Positions 17,382-26,231 of a DNA stretch of 64,000 bases are shown piece after piece. Below the pieces are notes generated by a model. It was not told where the DNA came from, ran no database searches, and saw nothing but the letters and a program-made list of their open reading frames with translations. Numbering within the stretch: the stretch's first letter is position 1; each line of letters opens with the position of its first letter. Source of the DNA: Deltaproteobacteria bacterium (GTDB lineage: Bacteria > Bdellovibrionota > UBA1018); contig JABDFB010000002.1 in NCBI GenBank assembly GCA_013286765.1, positions 1 through 64,000 on the forward strand, written 5' to 3'. The position numbers and the translations under genes are program-made.

Positions 17382-17999
17382 TTGGAATCCATTTGGCGTA
17401 CATCGCTTTATGAAGCAAAAGACGTTCTCACAGAGTTTTTAGAGTCGCCGGCTACATTTTCGCAGTTGAATTCTATCTCGAAGCTGTTGATAGAAACTTT
17501 TCGCAATGGAGGACGCGTTTTTAGCTGCGGAAACGGTGGTTCCCACTGTGATGCGATGCACTTTGCCGAAGAACTAACCGGTCGCTATCGCAAAGATCGC
17601 CGGCCTTTGGGCGCACTTGCTCTCGGAGATCCGAGTCATCTGACTTGTGTTGCCAATGATTATGGGTTTGAATATGTTTTCTCACGACAGCTCTTGGGCC
17701 TTGCTCGAGCAGGAGATGCATTACTTGTTTTGTCAACGAGCGGTCATTCTCGTAATTTGATTTATGCGATTGAAGCGGCTCGTAAAATTGGAATGCCGGT
17801 AATCGGACTGCTAGGACGGACGGGGGGCGCGGTGAAGGATCTGTGCAGTTTGTCAATCGTGGCGCCCGGAAAAAGTTCTGACCGAATTCAGGAAATTCAT
17901 ATAAAGATCATACATACCCTTATTGAAGTGATCGAACGCAGCTTGTTTCCCGACCACTATGTGGATCAGGAGAGCGAGCGTATACAGACAAATCTCTAG
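17382..17999 (+). CDS. gmhA: Phosphoheptose isomerase (sedoheptulose-7-phosphate isomerase)
   Basis: Turns sedoheptulose-7-phosphate into D-glycero-D-manno-heptose-7-phosphate, the first step of ADP-heptose synthesis for LPS core. 205 residues with one SIS domain. CGNGGSHCDAMHFAEELTGR (from about 48) is the diagnostic phosphosugar loop plus metal/catalytic part; LSTSGHSRN and IQEIHIKIIHTLIE complete it. The start is TTG 17382 behind GAGGGG; no ATG fits. It opens the surface-polysaccharide region. Other heptose genes (gmhB, hldE, hldD) are not in the window. Confidence 0.92.
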   Translation: MESIWRTSLYEAKDVLTEFLESPATFSQLNSISKLLIETFRNGGRVFSCGNGGSHCDAMHFAEELTGRYRKDRRPLGALALGDPSHLTCVANDYGFEYVFSRQLLGLARAGDALLVLSTSGHSRNLIYAIEAARKIGMPVIGLLGRTGGAVKDLCSLSIVAPGKSSDRIQEIHIKIIHTLIEVIERSLFPDHYVDQESERIQTNL

Positions 18000-18109
18000 C
18001 ATTCATAGGAATTTTTGATAATAGTCTTTAGACAATCTAGTCTTGACCTGGTTTATTCTACCCGGGCTTTGAGTTCTGGGGCTTCTAACTGATAGGAGAT
18101 GTGCGGCGC

Positions 18110-18829
18110 ATGAACGGTATTTCTGGACTTAAAATTAAAATTTTTTCGGATGGTGCGGACCTAGCCTCGATGCTGGAAATGAATAAAAATCCCCAAATTA
18201 CGGGATTGACCACGAATCCAAGTCTGATGAGAAAAGCTGGGGTTAAGGACTATCGGAACTATTGTAAAGAAGTCTTAAGTCAAATTAAGACCAAACCGAT
18301 CTCATTTGAAGTATTTGCAGACGATTTTGTAGAAATGCGTCGACAGGCGCTGGAGATTACGACCTGGGGAAAAAATGTTTACGTGAAAATTCCTGTAACG
18401 AATTCCAAAGGGAGACCTTCGTACGAGCTGATTCGCGACCTCGCTGGTGAAGGCGTAAAACTCAACGTGACAGCCCTACTGACACTCGCTCAAGTCCATG
18501 AGTCCTGCCAGGCGTTAAAAGGTGGACCAGCTTCGATAGTTTCTGTTTTTGCGGGTCGAATTGCCGATACTGGTAGGGACCCGATGCCATTGATGAAAGC
18601 GGCTCTCGAGATCTGCAAAGCCTCTGATTCTAATATTGAACTACTCTGGGCTAGTACGCGAGAGATATTGAATATTTTTCAGGCAGACGAATGCGGTTGT
18701 CATATTATTACAGTGCCGTTCGATATTCTAAATAAGACATCACAGGTTGGTAAGGACTTGACCAAGGTAAGTCTGGAGACAGTCGAAACGTTTAAAAAAG
18801 ATGCTGAGTCTGCCGGCTATCATCTTTAA
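18110..18829 (+). CDS. Transaldolase family protein (TalC/FSA-like)
   Basis: Class I aldolase with a TIM barrel. The Schiff-base lysine is Lys93 in VYVKIPVTNSKG; GLTTNPSLMRKAG and NVTALLTLAQV are standard family motifs. 240 residues is close to the small-transaldolase length. It may exchange dihydroxyacetone between fructose-6-phosphate and erythrose-4-phosphate, giving sedoheptulose-7-phosphate, or act on a special sugar. ATG 18110 lies 11 bases after AGGAG; GTG 18101 is only 2 bases after it and is less likely. Its place between gmhA and rfbH, both sugar-pathway genes, suggests a role in supplying C7 sugar for the polysaccharide. Confidence 0.8.
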   Translation: MNGISGLKIKIFSDGADLASMLEMNKNPQITGLTTNPSLMRKAGVKDYRNYCKEVLSQIKTKPISFEVFADDFVEMRRQALEITTWGKNVYVKIPVTNSKGRPSYELIRDLAGEGVKLNVTALLTLAQVHESCQALKGGPASIVSVFAGRIADTGRDPMPLMKAALEICKASDSNIELLWASTREILNIFQADECGCHIITVPFDILNKTSQVGKDLTKVSLETVETFKKDAESAGYHL

Positions 18830-18864
18830 AAAAAAATAGACATACGAGATGGAGCTCCGGAGAA

Positions 18865-20202
18865 ATGCAACAGAATAATACTTCAGCAGAGTTAAGGGCA
18901 GAAATTCTCGAAAAGAGTAGAGCGTTTTATGAGATCTCTTATTCAAAAAGGGATTTCATTCCAGGTGAGACTTACATCCCCGCCACAGTAAAAGTAATGG
19001 ATAGTCAGGACCTATCGTCTCTGATTGATGCATCGCTAGATATGTGGCTGACAGCTGGGCGCTATTCAAAAGATTTTGAAGCAAAACTGCCTAGGTTTTT
19101 TGGCAGAAAAGTACCAGCCCTTCTAGTCAATAGCGGGTCTAGTGCTAATTTGTTGGCCGTAAGCTGTTTGGGATCCAGTTTTCTTAAAAAAATGAAATTA
19201 AAACCACTGGAAAAAGGCGACGAAGTAATTACAGTTGCCGCGGGTTTTCCAACAACTGTCAATCCAATTATTCAAAACGGCTGGGTTCCTGTTTTTGTCG
19301 ATGTCGATCTAAAGACTATCAACGCTTTGCCGGAAAAAGTGATGGAAGCAAAGACGTCGAAAACGCGAGCGGTTGTTTTGGCGCATACGCTAGGAAATCC
19401 CTATCGTTCGGATATTCTGGCGGATTGGTGCCGAAAAGAAGGCCTCTTTCTTATTGAAGACTGTTGTGATGCACTGGGATCTACTATTGGTGAATCGCCT
19501 GTGGGTTCATTCGGTGATTACGCCACTGTGAGTTTTTACCCGGCCCATCATATTACGATGGGTGAGGGCGGCGCAGTTATGAGTAAGTCCGCGCAGCTTA
19601 GAAGAATCGGTGAGAGCATTCGTGACTGGGGAAGAGACTGCTGGTGCGATCCTGGAAAAGATAATACTTGTGGCAAGCGATTTGGATGGCAGCTTGGAAG
19701 TCTCCCGTGCGGCTACGATCATAAATATACGTACTCGAATATTGGCTACAATCTCAAAGTTACCGATATGCAGGCCGCACTCGGCGTTTCTCAGCTTCAA
19801 AAAGTGGAAAAATTCGTAGCAACCCGTCGTTCTAACTGGAAGAAACTATCCAATTGGGTGAAATCGTCGCCGAAGTTGGAAGGTAAATTAATTCCGGTTG
19901 AACCGACCGAAGGAACGAATCCAAGTTGGTTTGGATTCCCCATCCACTGTGCGCCTGGGTTGAGTCGTGAATCAATTACGACTTTCTTGGAAGATAGCAA
20001 GGTGGGAACGCGTCTTCTCTTCGGAGGAAATTTAACGAAACAACCAGCTTACGAAAATATCGAATTCCGAGTTTGCGGTGAATTGACCGCAACAGATCAG
20101 ATTATGCAACAAACGTTTTGGATTGGTGTCCATCCTGGTTTGGACGAAAAACGGATGGAGTATATGATTGATCAATTAGAAAAGGCTGTTGGACAAGCGT
20201 AA
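18865..20202 (+). CDS. rfbH: CDP-4-keto-6-deoxy-D-glucose-3-dehydrase (E1)
   Basis: PMP/[2Fe-2S]-type dehydratase of the DegT/DnrJ/EryC1 fold that removes the C3 hydroxyl on the way to CDP-3,6-dideoxyhexoses (also called DdhC or AscC). 445 residues. The usual Schiff-base lysine is replaced by histidine in SFYPAHHITMGEGG (His228-His229), the hallmark of this branch. Cysteines in DWGRDCWCDPGKDNTCGKRF match the iron-sulfur region. The E3 reductase partner (AscD/DdhD/RfbI) is not in the window. Its partners rfbF, rfbG and an rfbJ-like gene lie 13-18 kb away. Confidence 0.9.
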   Translation: MQQNNTSAELRAEILEKSRAFYEISYSKRDFIPGETYIPATVKVMDSQDLSSLIDASLDMWLTAGRYSKDFEAKLPRFFGRKVPALLVNSGSSANLLAVSCLGSSFLKKMKLKPLEKGDEVITVAAGFPTTVNPIIQNGWVPVFVDVDLKTINALPEKVMEAKTSKTRAVVLAHTLGNPYRSDILADWCRKEGLFLIEDCCDALGSTIGESPVGSFGDYATVSFYPAHHITMGEGGAVMSKSAQLRRIGESIRDWGRDCWCDPGKDNTCGKRFGWQLGSLPCGYDHKYTYSNIGYNLKVTDMQAALGVSQLQKVEKFVATRRSNWKKLSNWVKSSPKLEGKLIPVEPTEGTNPSWFGFPIHCAPGLSRESITTFLEDSKVGTRLLFGGNLTKQPAYENIEFRVCGELTATDQIMQQTFWIGVHPGLDEKRMEYMIDQLEKAVGQA

Positions 20203-20218
20203 TTTGAATAAGCAAAGT

Positions 20219-21385
20219 ATGGGCTATATCATTTGGGCACCTGATTACGTTACGAATTCCGCTGGAGTAAAGTGTCTCTATATCCTTTGTGACTTGCTCA
20301 ATCAAAACGGGTATTCCTCTTATATTGCAGGTTCTGAAAGAACGGATCCATCGCTCCAGGCACCTTTGATTTCGATGGATGAAGCTCGAAAAAAAGTCCG
20401 TCAAGAAGGATTTGTGGCCGTCTACGCCGAGACTGCACTTGGAAATCCACTTGGGGCAACCAAAGTAGCGCGTTGGGTTTTGAATAAGCCGGGATTGCTG
20501 GGTGGATCTTTTGTCTATGATAGTAAGGAGTGGGTTTTTACTTACTCTGACGTCTATAAAGAACATATAAAAAATAGCCTGGCTGGAAAACTCTATCTCC
20601 CAACTATAGATCAAGAACTGTTCTTTAACGATGGTAGGCCTCTTGAGGGACGGAATCTAGAGTGCTTCTACGTGGGCAAATCCACTTATAAAGAAGGGTA
20701 TTTTAACAAAGAGGTTGTGTTTGAAATTACCCGTCAAACCCCACCCCGAAGGGAACTGGGAAAACTCTTTCGTGCTAGCCGAGTTCTCTATTGTTTTGAT
20801 AATAGTAGCGTTTTAGCCTACGAAGCGATTATGTGCGGGTGTCCTGTGGTAGTGATTCCCGATGGAAGCCACGTCCGTTCGGATTATGAAAAACTCGAAC
20901 TAGGGATGAATGGCCTAGCCTGGGGTTTAGGAAAATCCGGAGAAGAGTTGGAACGTGCGAAATCCACGGTTCATCTAATGCCAGCACACTACGAACAAGT
21001 GAAATCTGATTTTTCTAAGCAATTAGATCTGTTTTTGGAGATCTCCCAAGGAAAAAAGGTGGACCAAAATGGGCAAAAGTCGGTGCTCAAGTTAGGTGGC
21101 GCTCTCCCTAAGACCGCCTGTGAAAATTGTTTTATTTTACGGGATCAGAATGAAATTCTGAATAAACAACTTGATGCGGTCTATAATGAGTTGGATGCTA
21201 TCAATAGATCAAAAACGCGTGTGATCTCAAAAAACGTGGATATCTACCTGCCGGGGTTGAAGAAGGTTTTACTTCCTCTGGGAGGCGGATTATATTACGG
21301 ACTTCGATTCTTTCTCAGGTCCTACAAGTTTGTGATGCGAAGTTTTTCCGGATTACGATTCAAAGAGAAAAATCTAATGCTCTAA
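20219..21385 (+). CDS. Putative GT-B-like glycosyltransferase
   Basis: About 388 residues. ATG 20219 gives MGYIIWAPDYVTNSAGVKCL, a typical glycosyltransferase opening; a TTG at 20189 inside the end of rfbH is the alternative. The first half resembles the N-terminal GT-B domain (acceptor side). The second half has SSVLAYEAIMCGCPVVVIPDG (about 213-233), the E/CGxPVV donor-site pattern of GT-B enzymes. CENCFILRDQNEILNKQLDAVY near the C-terminus predicts a short coiled coil, followed by an amphipathic basic end that may bind membrane. Donor and acceptor sugars are unknown. Confidence 0.6.
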   Translation: MGYIIWAPDYVTNSAGVKCLYILCDLLNQNGYSSYIAGSERTDPSLQAPLISMDEARKKVRQEGFVAVYAETALGNPLGATKVARWVLNKPGLLGGSFVYDSKEWVFTYSDVYKEHIKNSLAGKLYLPTIDQELFFNDGRPLEGRNLECFYVGKSTYKEGYFNKEVVFEITRQTPPRRELGKLFRASRVLYCFDNSSVLAYEAIMCGCPVVVIPDGSHVRSDYEKLELGMNGLAWGLGKSGEELERAKSTVHLMPAHYEQVKSDFSKQLDLFLEISQGKKVDQNGQKSVLKLGGALPKTACENCFILRDQNEILNKQLDAVYNELDAINRSKTRVISKNVDIYLPGLKKVLLPLGGGLYYGLRFFLRSYKFVMRSFSGLRFKEKNLML

Positions 21386-21535
21386 GTTCGTTGAGGATAG
21401 AATTATTTGCAGCGGCCAAGAATAATAAAAACTATAAAATTAATGTTCTTTTTGTTAGAAAAGTCCCTAGCAAAAAATGGGAAAACCTGACGATGCATGG
21501 GGAAAAAGAAATGAACGATATCGGGATAGTCTACA

Positions 21536-23254
21536 ATGAATAAAAACCTTTTGCTGACGGTGCTGATTCCTACATACAATCGAGGGCGCTTCCTAGATAC
21601 ACTTTTAAAATCGCTAAGTGGCTCCAGCATTCTAAATGACCCCTCAAAAGTTGAGGTAGTAATTGCTAATAATCGGTCGCAGGACAATACAATTAGTGTT
21701 ATCCAAAAATATGAAAACCGCATAAGCAATCTTCGTGCGATTAATTACGAAGAGCATGTCCGTACAGCTGAGGAAAATGTTTTTAGAAGTTTCAAAGAGT
21801 GTATGGGAGAATACACATGGATTTTAGGTGATGATGATCTCCCAGCCCTTGAGACGCTCGACAATGTACTAAAAGAATTAGAAAAAAATTGTCACGATTT
21901 TCTCATATTCAACTCACCCGTAATTGGTCCAAATTCGACAATTCCCAGCAATGTTACTCTTCGGATGCTAGGGGGGCAGCACAGCGCTGATATAGTCGAA
22001 ATAGCGATTCACAACGGATATTGGTTTGTTTTGGCCGGGATGTCGAGCCAGATAATGAGAACCCGGTATATTAAGGCTTTTGATTTTCAGCCTATCACTA
22101 ACATTAGTTTAATTTATAGCCACGTTACAGCTTATATCGAATGTTACCATGGAAAGGTAACGACTTGCTTTAACTATCCATTGGTTTGGTACAGACTCTC
22201 CTACCATGACGACCAACATTGGAAGAAAGCTTCAAAATTGCATGATGTTTTTGATGAGTATTTCTGGACGCTCGGGTTCATACGGCAGTTAAAATATCTC
22301 ATCAGTAAAAATATATTTGATAAATATTCGTTGTTTTATATGTTGGACCAGAATGACTATGTTCGGTTCAGGTTGGTCTATCATGTTTGTGAGAAGCTCT
22401 TTCACCAGGTAAAAGCAAGCCGAAAAACTACGGATTCGCGACAAAAGATAGGTCGGGCAGAATTTTATGAAATGGTCGATTTTCTTATGGAAACCTCGAA
22501 CTTATTACGAGAATTTCTGTGGGATCTGGAGACCTACTATGAGTTGCCTTTGATTCCAGAGGCCAAAGGTAAAAGCGCGCTGAAATGGCGTTTCGTTCGC
22601 GCAGCTAAAAAGAAGCAACGCGAGGAAGCGTTGAAAGTTGAATCTAATCTCGCCAAGAAGCTAGACGAGAATATCAAAAACTGCAGTTCAACAATTCTTT
22701 ATGGGTTTTTTGTTCGTCGATACGGAAATTATTCGATCTATCGTATTGGAACAAGGTATTTCTGTGTTTATAACGGACAAGAAAAATATCTGGAATGGCA
22801 GTTGTGGTATGTCGACGTTGTCGAGTGTCCACCCTATTTTTATATTGCCCAGACTCTGGAAGGTGCACTTGAGCGGCTTCGAATCCTAGAGAGGACTTCA
22901 GATTTTGTTGACGAAGCGGGAAGTTATGCACTATTTATGGATTCTGAATGGAATAGGAAGCCCGATCCTGACGCTGACGCTGAAGACGAACGGAACCTGG
23001 AGGAGAAGGTAGAAGAATTGCTGATCATCGCGAATGAAAGCCGCGAGGCAGCTGCACTCCAAGGAAAGCGGCCAAAGAGTTTTGCCGAGCTGTCCTATAT
23101 GATTTTAAGAAAATCTTATCTTATCGTGAGAGATCGGTACCGTGCTCATAATAAAGTGCCTGACCAGTTGAATGATAAACTGATTCGTCAAATGAAAAGA
23201 CTTCCTGGCCAATTTCAGGGAAAAGAAAAATGGAATCAAAGAATTACCTATTAA
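21536..23254 (+). CDS. GT2 glycosyltransferase, first of a tandem pair
   Basis: 572 residues. The N-terminal GT-A domain has LTVLIPTYNRG, VVIANNRSQD and the metal-binding WILGDDD (about 97-103). It continues with a long C-terminal region found only here and in the next gene (for example YGFFVRRYGNYSIYRIGTRYF). Between them is an acidic linker (DPDADAEDERNLEE) before the shared tail FAELSYMILRKSYLIV. The stop lies 25 bases inside the next gene. It probably adds sugars to the exported polysaccharide on the cytoplasmic side. The C-terminal part is not recognised. Confidence 0.8.
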   Translation: MNKNLLLTVLIPTYNRGRFLDTLLKSLSGSSILNDPSKVEVVIANNRSQDNTISVIQKYENRISNLRAINYEEHVRTAEENVFRSFKECMGEYTWILGDDDLPALETLDNVLKELEKNCHDFLIFNSPVIGPNSTIPSNVTLRMLGGQHSADIVEIAIHNGYWFVLAGMSSQIMRTRYIKAFDFQPITNISLIYSHVTAYIECYHGKVTTCFNYPLVWYRLSYHDDQHWKKASKLHDVFDEYFWTLGFIRQLKYLISKNIFDKYSLFYMLDQNDYVRFRLVYHVCEKLFHQVKASRKTTDSRQKIGRAEFYEMVDFLMETSNLLREFLWDLETYYELPLIPEAKGKSALKWRFVRAAKKKQREEALKVESNLAKKLDENIKNCSSTILYGFFVRRYGNYSIYRIGTRYFCVYNGQEKYLEWQLWYVDVVECPPYFYIAQTLEGALERLRILERTSDFVDEAGSYALFMDSEWNRKPDPDADAEDERNLEEKVEELLIIANESREAAALQGKRPKSFAELSYMILRKSYLIVRDRYRAHNKVPDQLNDKLIRQMKRLPGQFQGKEKWNQRITY

Positions 23255-24837
23255 CTATTTTAATCCCCACTTACAATCGAGGGCACTATCTGAGGCAGTT
23301 GCTCCGCCTCTTTAAAGAGTCGGGGGTATTAGCGGAAGATCATAGAATTCAGCTTGTAATAGCAAATAATTGCTCGAAAGATTCTACTCTCCAAGTTGTA
23401 GCTGAATATTCAGACGTTTTTCCAAACTTCAAGCTATTAAATTATACCGAGCATGTCTCCTCTGCGGAAGAAAATGTCTTTCGGAGTTTCAAGAATTGCG
23501 ATGGAGAATATACTTGGATTTTGGGCGATGACGATGTTCCATTTTTTGAAAATCTAGAAACGGTAGTTCGCGAGCTCGAGACGAATGTGCACGACTTCCT
23601 TCAACACAATATTGCTGTTGTAGGCCGAAAGGGAAAGATCACGAGCGAAGCTGTCCTCAGGATGCATAACGAAAAATGGACTGGGGATGTTCGGGATCTG
23701 GCCTTGCATAATGGCTGCTGGTACGTGATGGCGGGGATGTCTAACCAGATTTTGCGGACTTCTCTTGTAAGAGACTTTGATTTCCAAACTGTGACTAAGA
23801 TTGGTCTGATCTATAGTCACGTGACGGCATATCTTCTCTGTTTTTCAGGAAGGGTAACGACCTGTTTTAACTATCCCATTGTTTGGTATAAAGTAATAGA
23901 AGGGGATAATGATCACTGGTCGAGAGCTGCCAAAAAACACAACGTTTTTACTGAGTACTTTTGGACTCTGGGATGGATTCGACAAATAAAGTTTCTTATC
24001 GGAAAAGGAATTTTGCAGAAGAGCGATCCACTTTATTTGTTGGAACACAATGATCGCAAAAAGTTCAGGATGCTTAATACCATGCATCAGAAACTTTTTG
24101 ATCAAGTGAAACTGGGGCGAATTAGTAAAGATCCTAGAGAAAAAATGAGTGAGTCGGATTTCTACGAGATTTATAATTTTCTTCTTGAGACGAATATATT
24201 CTTTAGGGAAACTCTTTGGGATATCGAAAGATATTATAAACTATCAATGGAGAATAAAGGGCTCTTTTCTAGAAAAAGAGCTGAACAAGAATCTCTTCAT
24301 ATGGGAATTGATGATCGATTCAAGGTATTCAACTCTTCGCTTCTCTATGGTTTTTTTGTAAGGCGGTACAAGGGCTATTCGATCTATAAAATAGCTCGGC
24401 GTTATTATGGTATTCGGAGTGATCGTAAGGCGCTCTTAGAGAAAGAAATACAATTTGTTGATGTGGCGTCGCAACCGCCGTACCTGTTTACTTCAGAAAG
24501 CTTAGACCAAGTAATGAAATTGGTCGATCAAAATGGAGAAGATTCAAAACTTCAAGAATTGAAACCGCATACGGGTGATTTCGGTTACGATAGATTCTCA
24601 AGAGGAGACGTCTCTTTTAATAGATCTTTGCTTCCCGACGGGCAATTTATTCCAACTGAAGACGGTACGCTCATCGATTTAAATGGTAATCCCGTTATGG
24701 ATGAAAATGGCGAACCCATTCAGCTTGAGAAAAAGAATCCCACCACCTACGCTGAATTATCATACCTTATAGCTCGGAAGGGATACTGGGTACTAAAGAG
24801 AATTTACCACGATCTCAAGAATGCTGTTGGAATTTGA
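23230..24837 (+). CDS. GT2 glycosyltransferase, second of a tandem pair
   Basis: 535 residues and clearly a paralogue of the preceding gene along its whole length: LTILIPTYNRG, VIANNCSKD, WILGDDDVP, then WYVMAGMSNQI, the SHVTAYL block, YGFFVRRYKGYSIYKIARRYY and the shared tail YAELSYLIARKGYWVLK. It differs in the linker before that tail, which here is a Gly/Asp/Asn-rich repeat (DGTLIDLNGNPVMDENGEP). A local duplication followed by divergence of acceptor choice is the simplest reading. The gene is last in its transcript and is followed by a hairpin and a very long inverted repeat. Confidence 0.8.
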   Translation: MESKNYLLTILIPTYNRGHYLRQLLRLFKESGVLAEDHRIQLVIANNCSKDSTLQVVAEYSDVFPNFKLLNYTEHVSSAEENVFRSFKNCDGEYTWILGDDDVPFFENLETVVRELETNVHDFLQHNIAVVGRKGKITSEAVLRMHNEKWTGDVRDLALHNGCWYVMAGMSNQILRTSLVRDFDFQTVTKIGLIYSHVTAYLLCFSGRVTTCFNYPIVWYKVIEGDNDHWSRAAKKHNVFTEYFWTLGWIRQIKFLIGKGILQKSDPLYLLEHNDRKKFRMLNTMHQKLFDQVKLGRISKDPREKMSESDFYEIYNFLLETNIFFRETLWDIERYYKLSMENKGLFSRKRAEQESLHMGIDDRFKVFNSSLLYGFFVRRYKGYSIYKIARRYYGIRSDRKALLEKEIQFVDVASQPPYLFTSESLDQVMKLVDQNGEDSKLQELKPHTGDFGYDRFSRGDVSFNRSLLPDGQFIPTEDGTLIDLNGNPVMDENGEPIQLEKKNPTTYAELSYLIARKGYWVLKRIYHDLKNAVGI

Positions 24838-24870
24838 TAGCAGTAATCTTAAAGCACCACATTGAAATGT

Positions 24871-24886
24871 CGCCCCTTTGGGGGCG
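24871..24886 (+). terminator. GC hairpin after the glycosyltransferase pair
   Basis: CGCCCC (24871-24876) pairs with GGGGCG (24881-24886) around TTTG, 33 bases after the stop. There is no U-tract, so it may act with the larger structure that follows. Confidence 0.4.
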
Positions 24887-24963
24887 TACCAAACTGAAGG
24901 TGGCGAAAAAAGTCTGAAAAGCAATTTGAGACTAGGTCCGCAGTATCGGTACCACTGAATGGA

Positions 24964-25092
24964 GGGACTAGCTTGCTTAGATCCCTAGAGGGGGCTCGCG
25001 CCAGCCGGAGGCGTTCGCAGGGCGAAGCCCGAAGAGGCGCGCGCAGCCCATGGATGGACGTCCCCGATACGGGATCTAAGCAAGCTAGTCCC
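24964..25092. repeat. Very long inverted repeat between convergent genes (copy 1)
   Basis: Two 22-base arms, 24964-24985 and 25071-25092, are perfect reverse complements. Pairing continues outward with a few mismatches to about 24948 and 25113. The 85-base interior is GC-rich, holds secondary stems (for example GGGC/GCCC and GGCT/AGCC pairs) and contains CCATGGATGG. It lies between the stop of the plus-strand glycosyltransferase and the stop of the minus-strand NeuB-like gene. A second element of the same design is at 47863-47967. Confidence 0.8.
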
Positions 25093-25115
25093 CTCTCACT
25101 CAGCGGTAACTACTA

Positions 25116-26201
25116 CTACAACCCTCTCTCGTAAATTGCTCTTTTCAACTTTTCATTATTTGCGTAAGGGCTACCGATGTCATCTATTTTGATAGGTTCA
25201 TCTTGCTTGACGGCGCGAAGTAATACTTCACCTCGCATAAATTCTCTGCAGGAGATTTGACCCTTCTGAAGCGGAATGGCCAGGTATACATCGGCTTCGG
25301 TGAGAACATGGCCTTCTGGCAAATCTCTTTTTGGATAGAGTCCTCGCACCAAGGAGTCCAGATACTTGATCTCCTTCTCCGGAGGTGTGCGTTTAGTTAG
25401 GCCTACAGGACCACACATTTCGACGGCTTTGTGCCAGGCTTTAAACCATGTGTCTACTTGCTCTGGGAGCGAATTATACTTAGCAGTAGGAATAACTCCA
25501 TCATCAATATCGATATGTCTCTCGAAGGTCCGAGCACCCTTGGCATAGGCCATCATTACGGAAGAGCTCCAATCGTGATATTCGTGAGTCGAATATCCGA
25601 TAGTATGATTAGGATAACGATTTCTTAGAAAGTCAATTTGGTTGATTTCGACTTCATTATCTTCGGACGGGTAGATAGAAACACAATGATTAATTGCGAT
25701 CGGAATATGTCTCTTTTCGAAGAAGCTGACTAGATCGTCAATGTCTTTGAGTGAGGAGCCGCCGGTAGAAAAGATAACTGGCTTTCGTGTGCTAGCAATT
25801 TTTTCGATGAGGAACCAGTCGTTAATATCAGAACTTGCAATCTTGATAATCTCGATTCCTAGTTCTTCGCAAAGGTCAACCGAAACTTCGTCGAAGGGTG
25901 TGCACATGGGGATGCAGTTATTTTCCTTTATGCTCTTGACCATGGTTGCGTAGTCTTCGTTGGAAACCTTAGTGTCGATGGTTTTCTTAATATAACGAAT
26001 GTCGGTTCGATTACGAAAGTCTTTATGAATAAAATTATCGACATCTCGGAATTGCAGTTTTATGGCGGCGCGTACGTTATTGAACCGAACGATTTTGCCG
26101 TAATCAGAAATGATTCGAAGACCTCGGCTCAGCTTTCCCCAATGATTATTGGCCAATTCTAAAACAAACAAACCATCAAAAATATCCCGATTCATGAGCA
26201 A
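25116..26201 (-). CDS. NeuB/SpsE-type sialic acid synthase-like protein
   Basis: 361 residues. A TIM-barrel NeuB domain (FVLELANNHWGK, AAIKLQFRD, PMCTPFDEVSVD, IKIASSDINDW, IFSTGGSS, HCVSIYPSEDNEVEINQI, GYSTHE, ERHIDID) is followed by a C-terminal SAF/antifreeze-like domain (from about residue 300: GHVLTEADVYLAIPLQKGQI). Family enzymes condense PEP with an N-acetyl-hexosamine or related aldose to give a nonulosonic acid. No neuA or neuC partner is in the window. It is the last gene of the minus operon SDR-cyclase-kinase-HAD-NeuB, 30 bases after the HAD gene, so its substrate may be unusual. Confidence 0.82.
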   Translation of the reverse strand: MLMNRDIFDGLFVLELANNHWGKLSRGLRIISDYGKIVRFNNVRAAIKLQFRDVDNFIHKDFRNRTDIRYIKKTIDTKVSNEDYATMVKSIKENNCIPMCTPFDEVSVDLCEELGIEIIKIASSDINDWFLIEKIASTRKPVIFSTGGSSLKDIDDLVSFFEKRHIPIAINHCVSIYPSEDNEVEINQIDFLRNRYPNHTIGYSTHEYHDWSSSVMMAYAKGARTFERHIDIDDGVIPTAKYNSLPEQVDTWFKAWHKAVEMCGPVGLTKRTPPEKEIKYLDSLVRGLYPKRDLPEGHVLTEADVYLAIPLQKGQISCREFMRGEVLLRAVKQDEPIKIDDIGSPYANNEKLKRAIYERGL

Positions 26202-26231
26202 GTACTCTCCCTGTTGTTATTATGACCAAGC

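Noticed and set aside
21391..21543. 50-codon frame with TTG start between two glycosyltransferase genes, overlapping the next start by 8 bases
   Set aside because: Plausible coupling but no ribosome site or recognisable domain; the Lys/Asn-rich composition is expected for this AT-rich gap.
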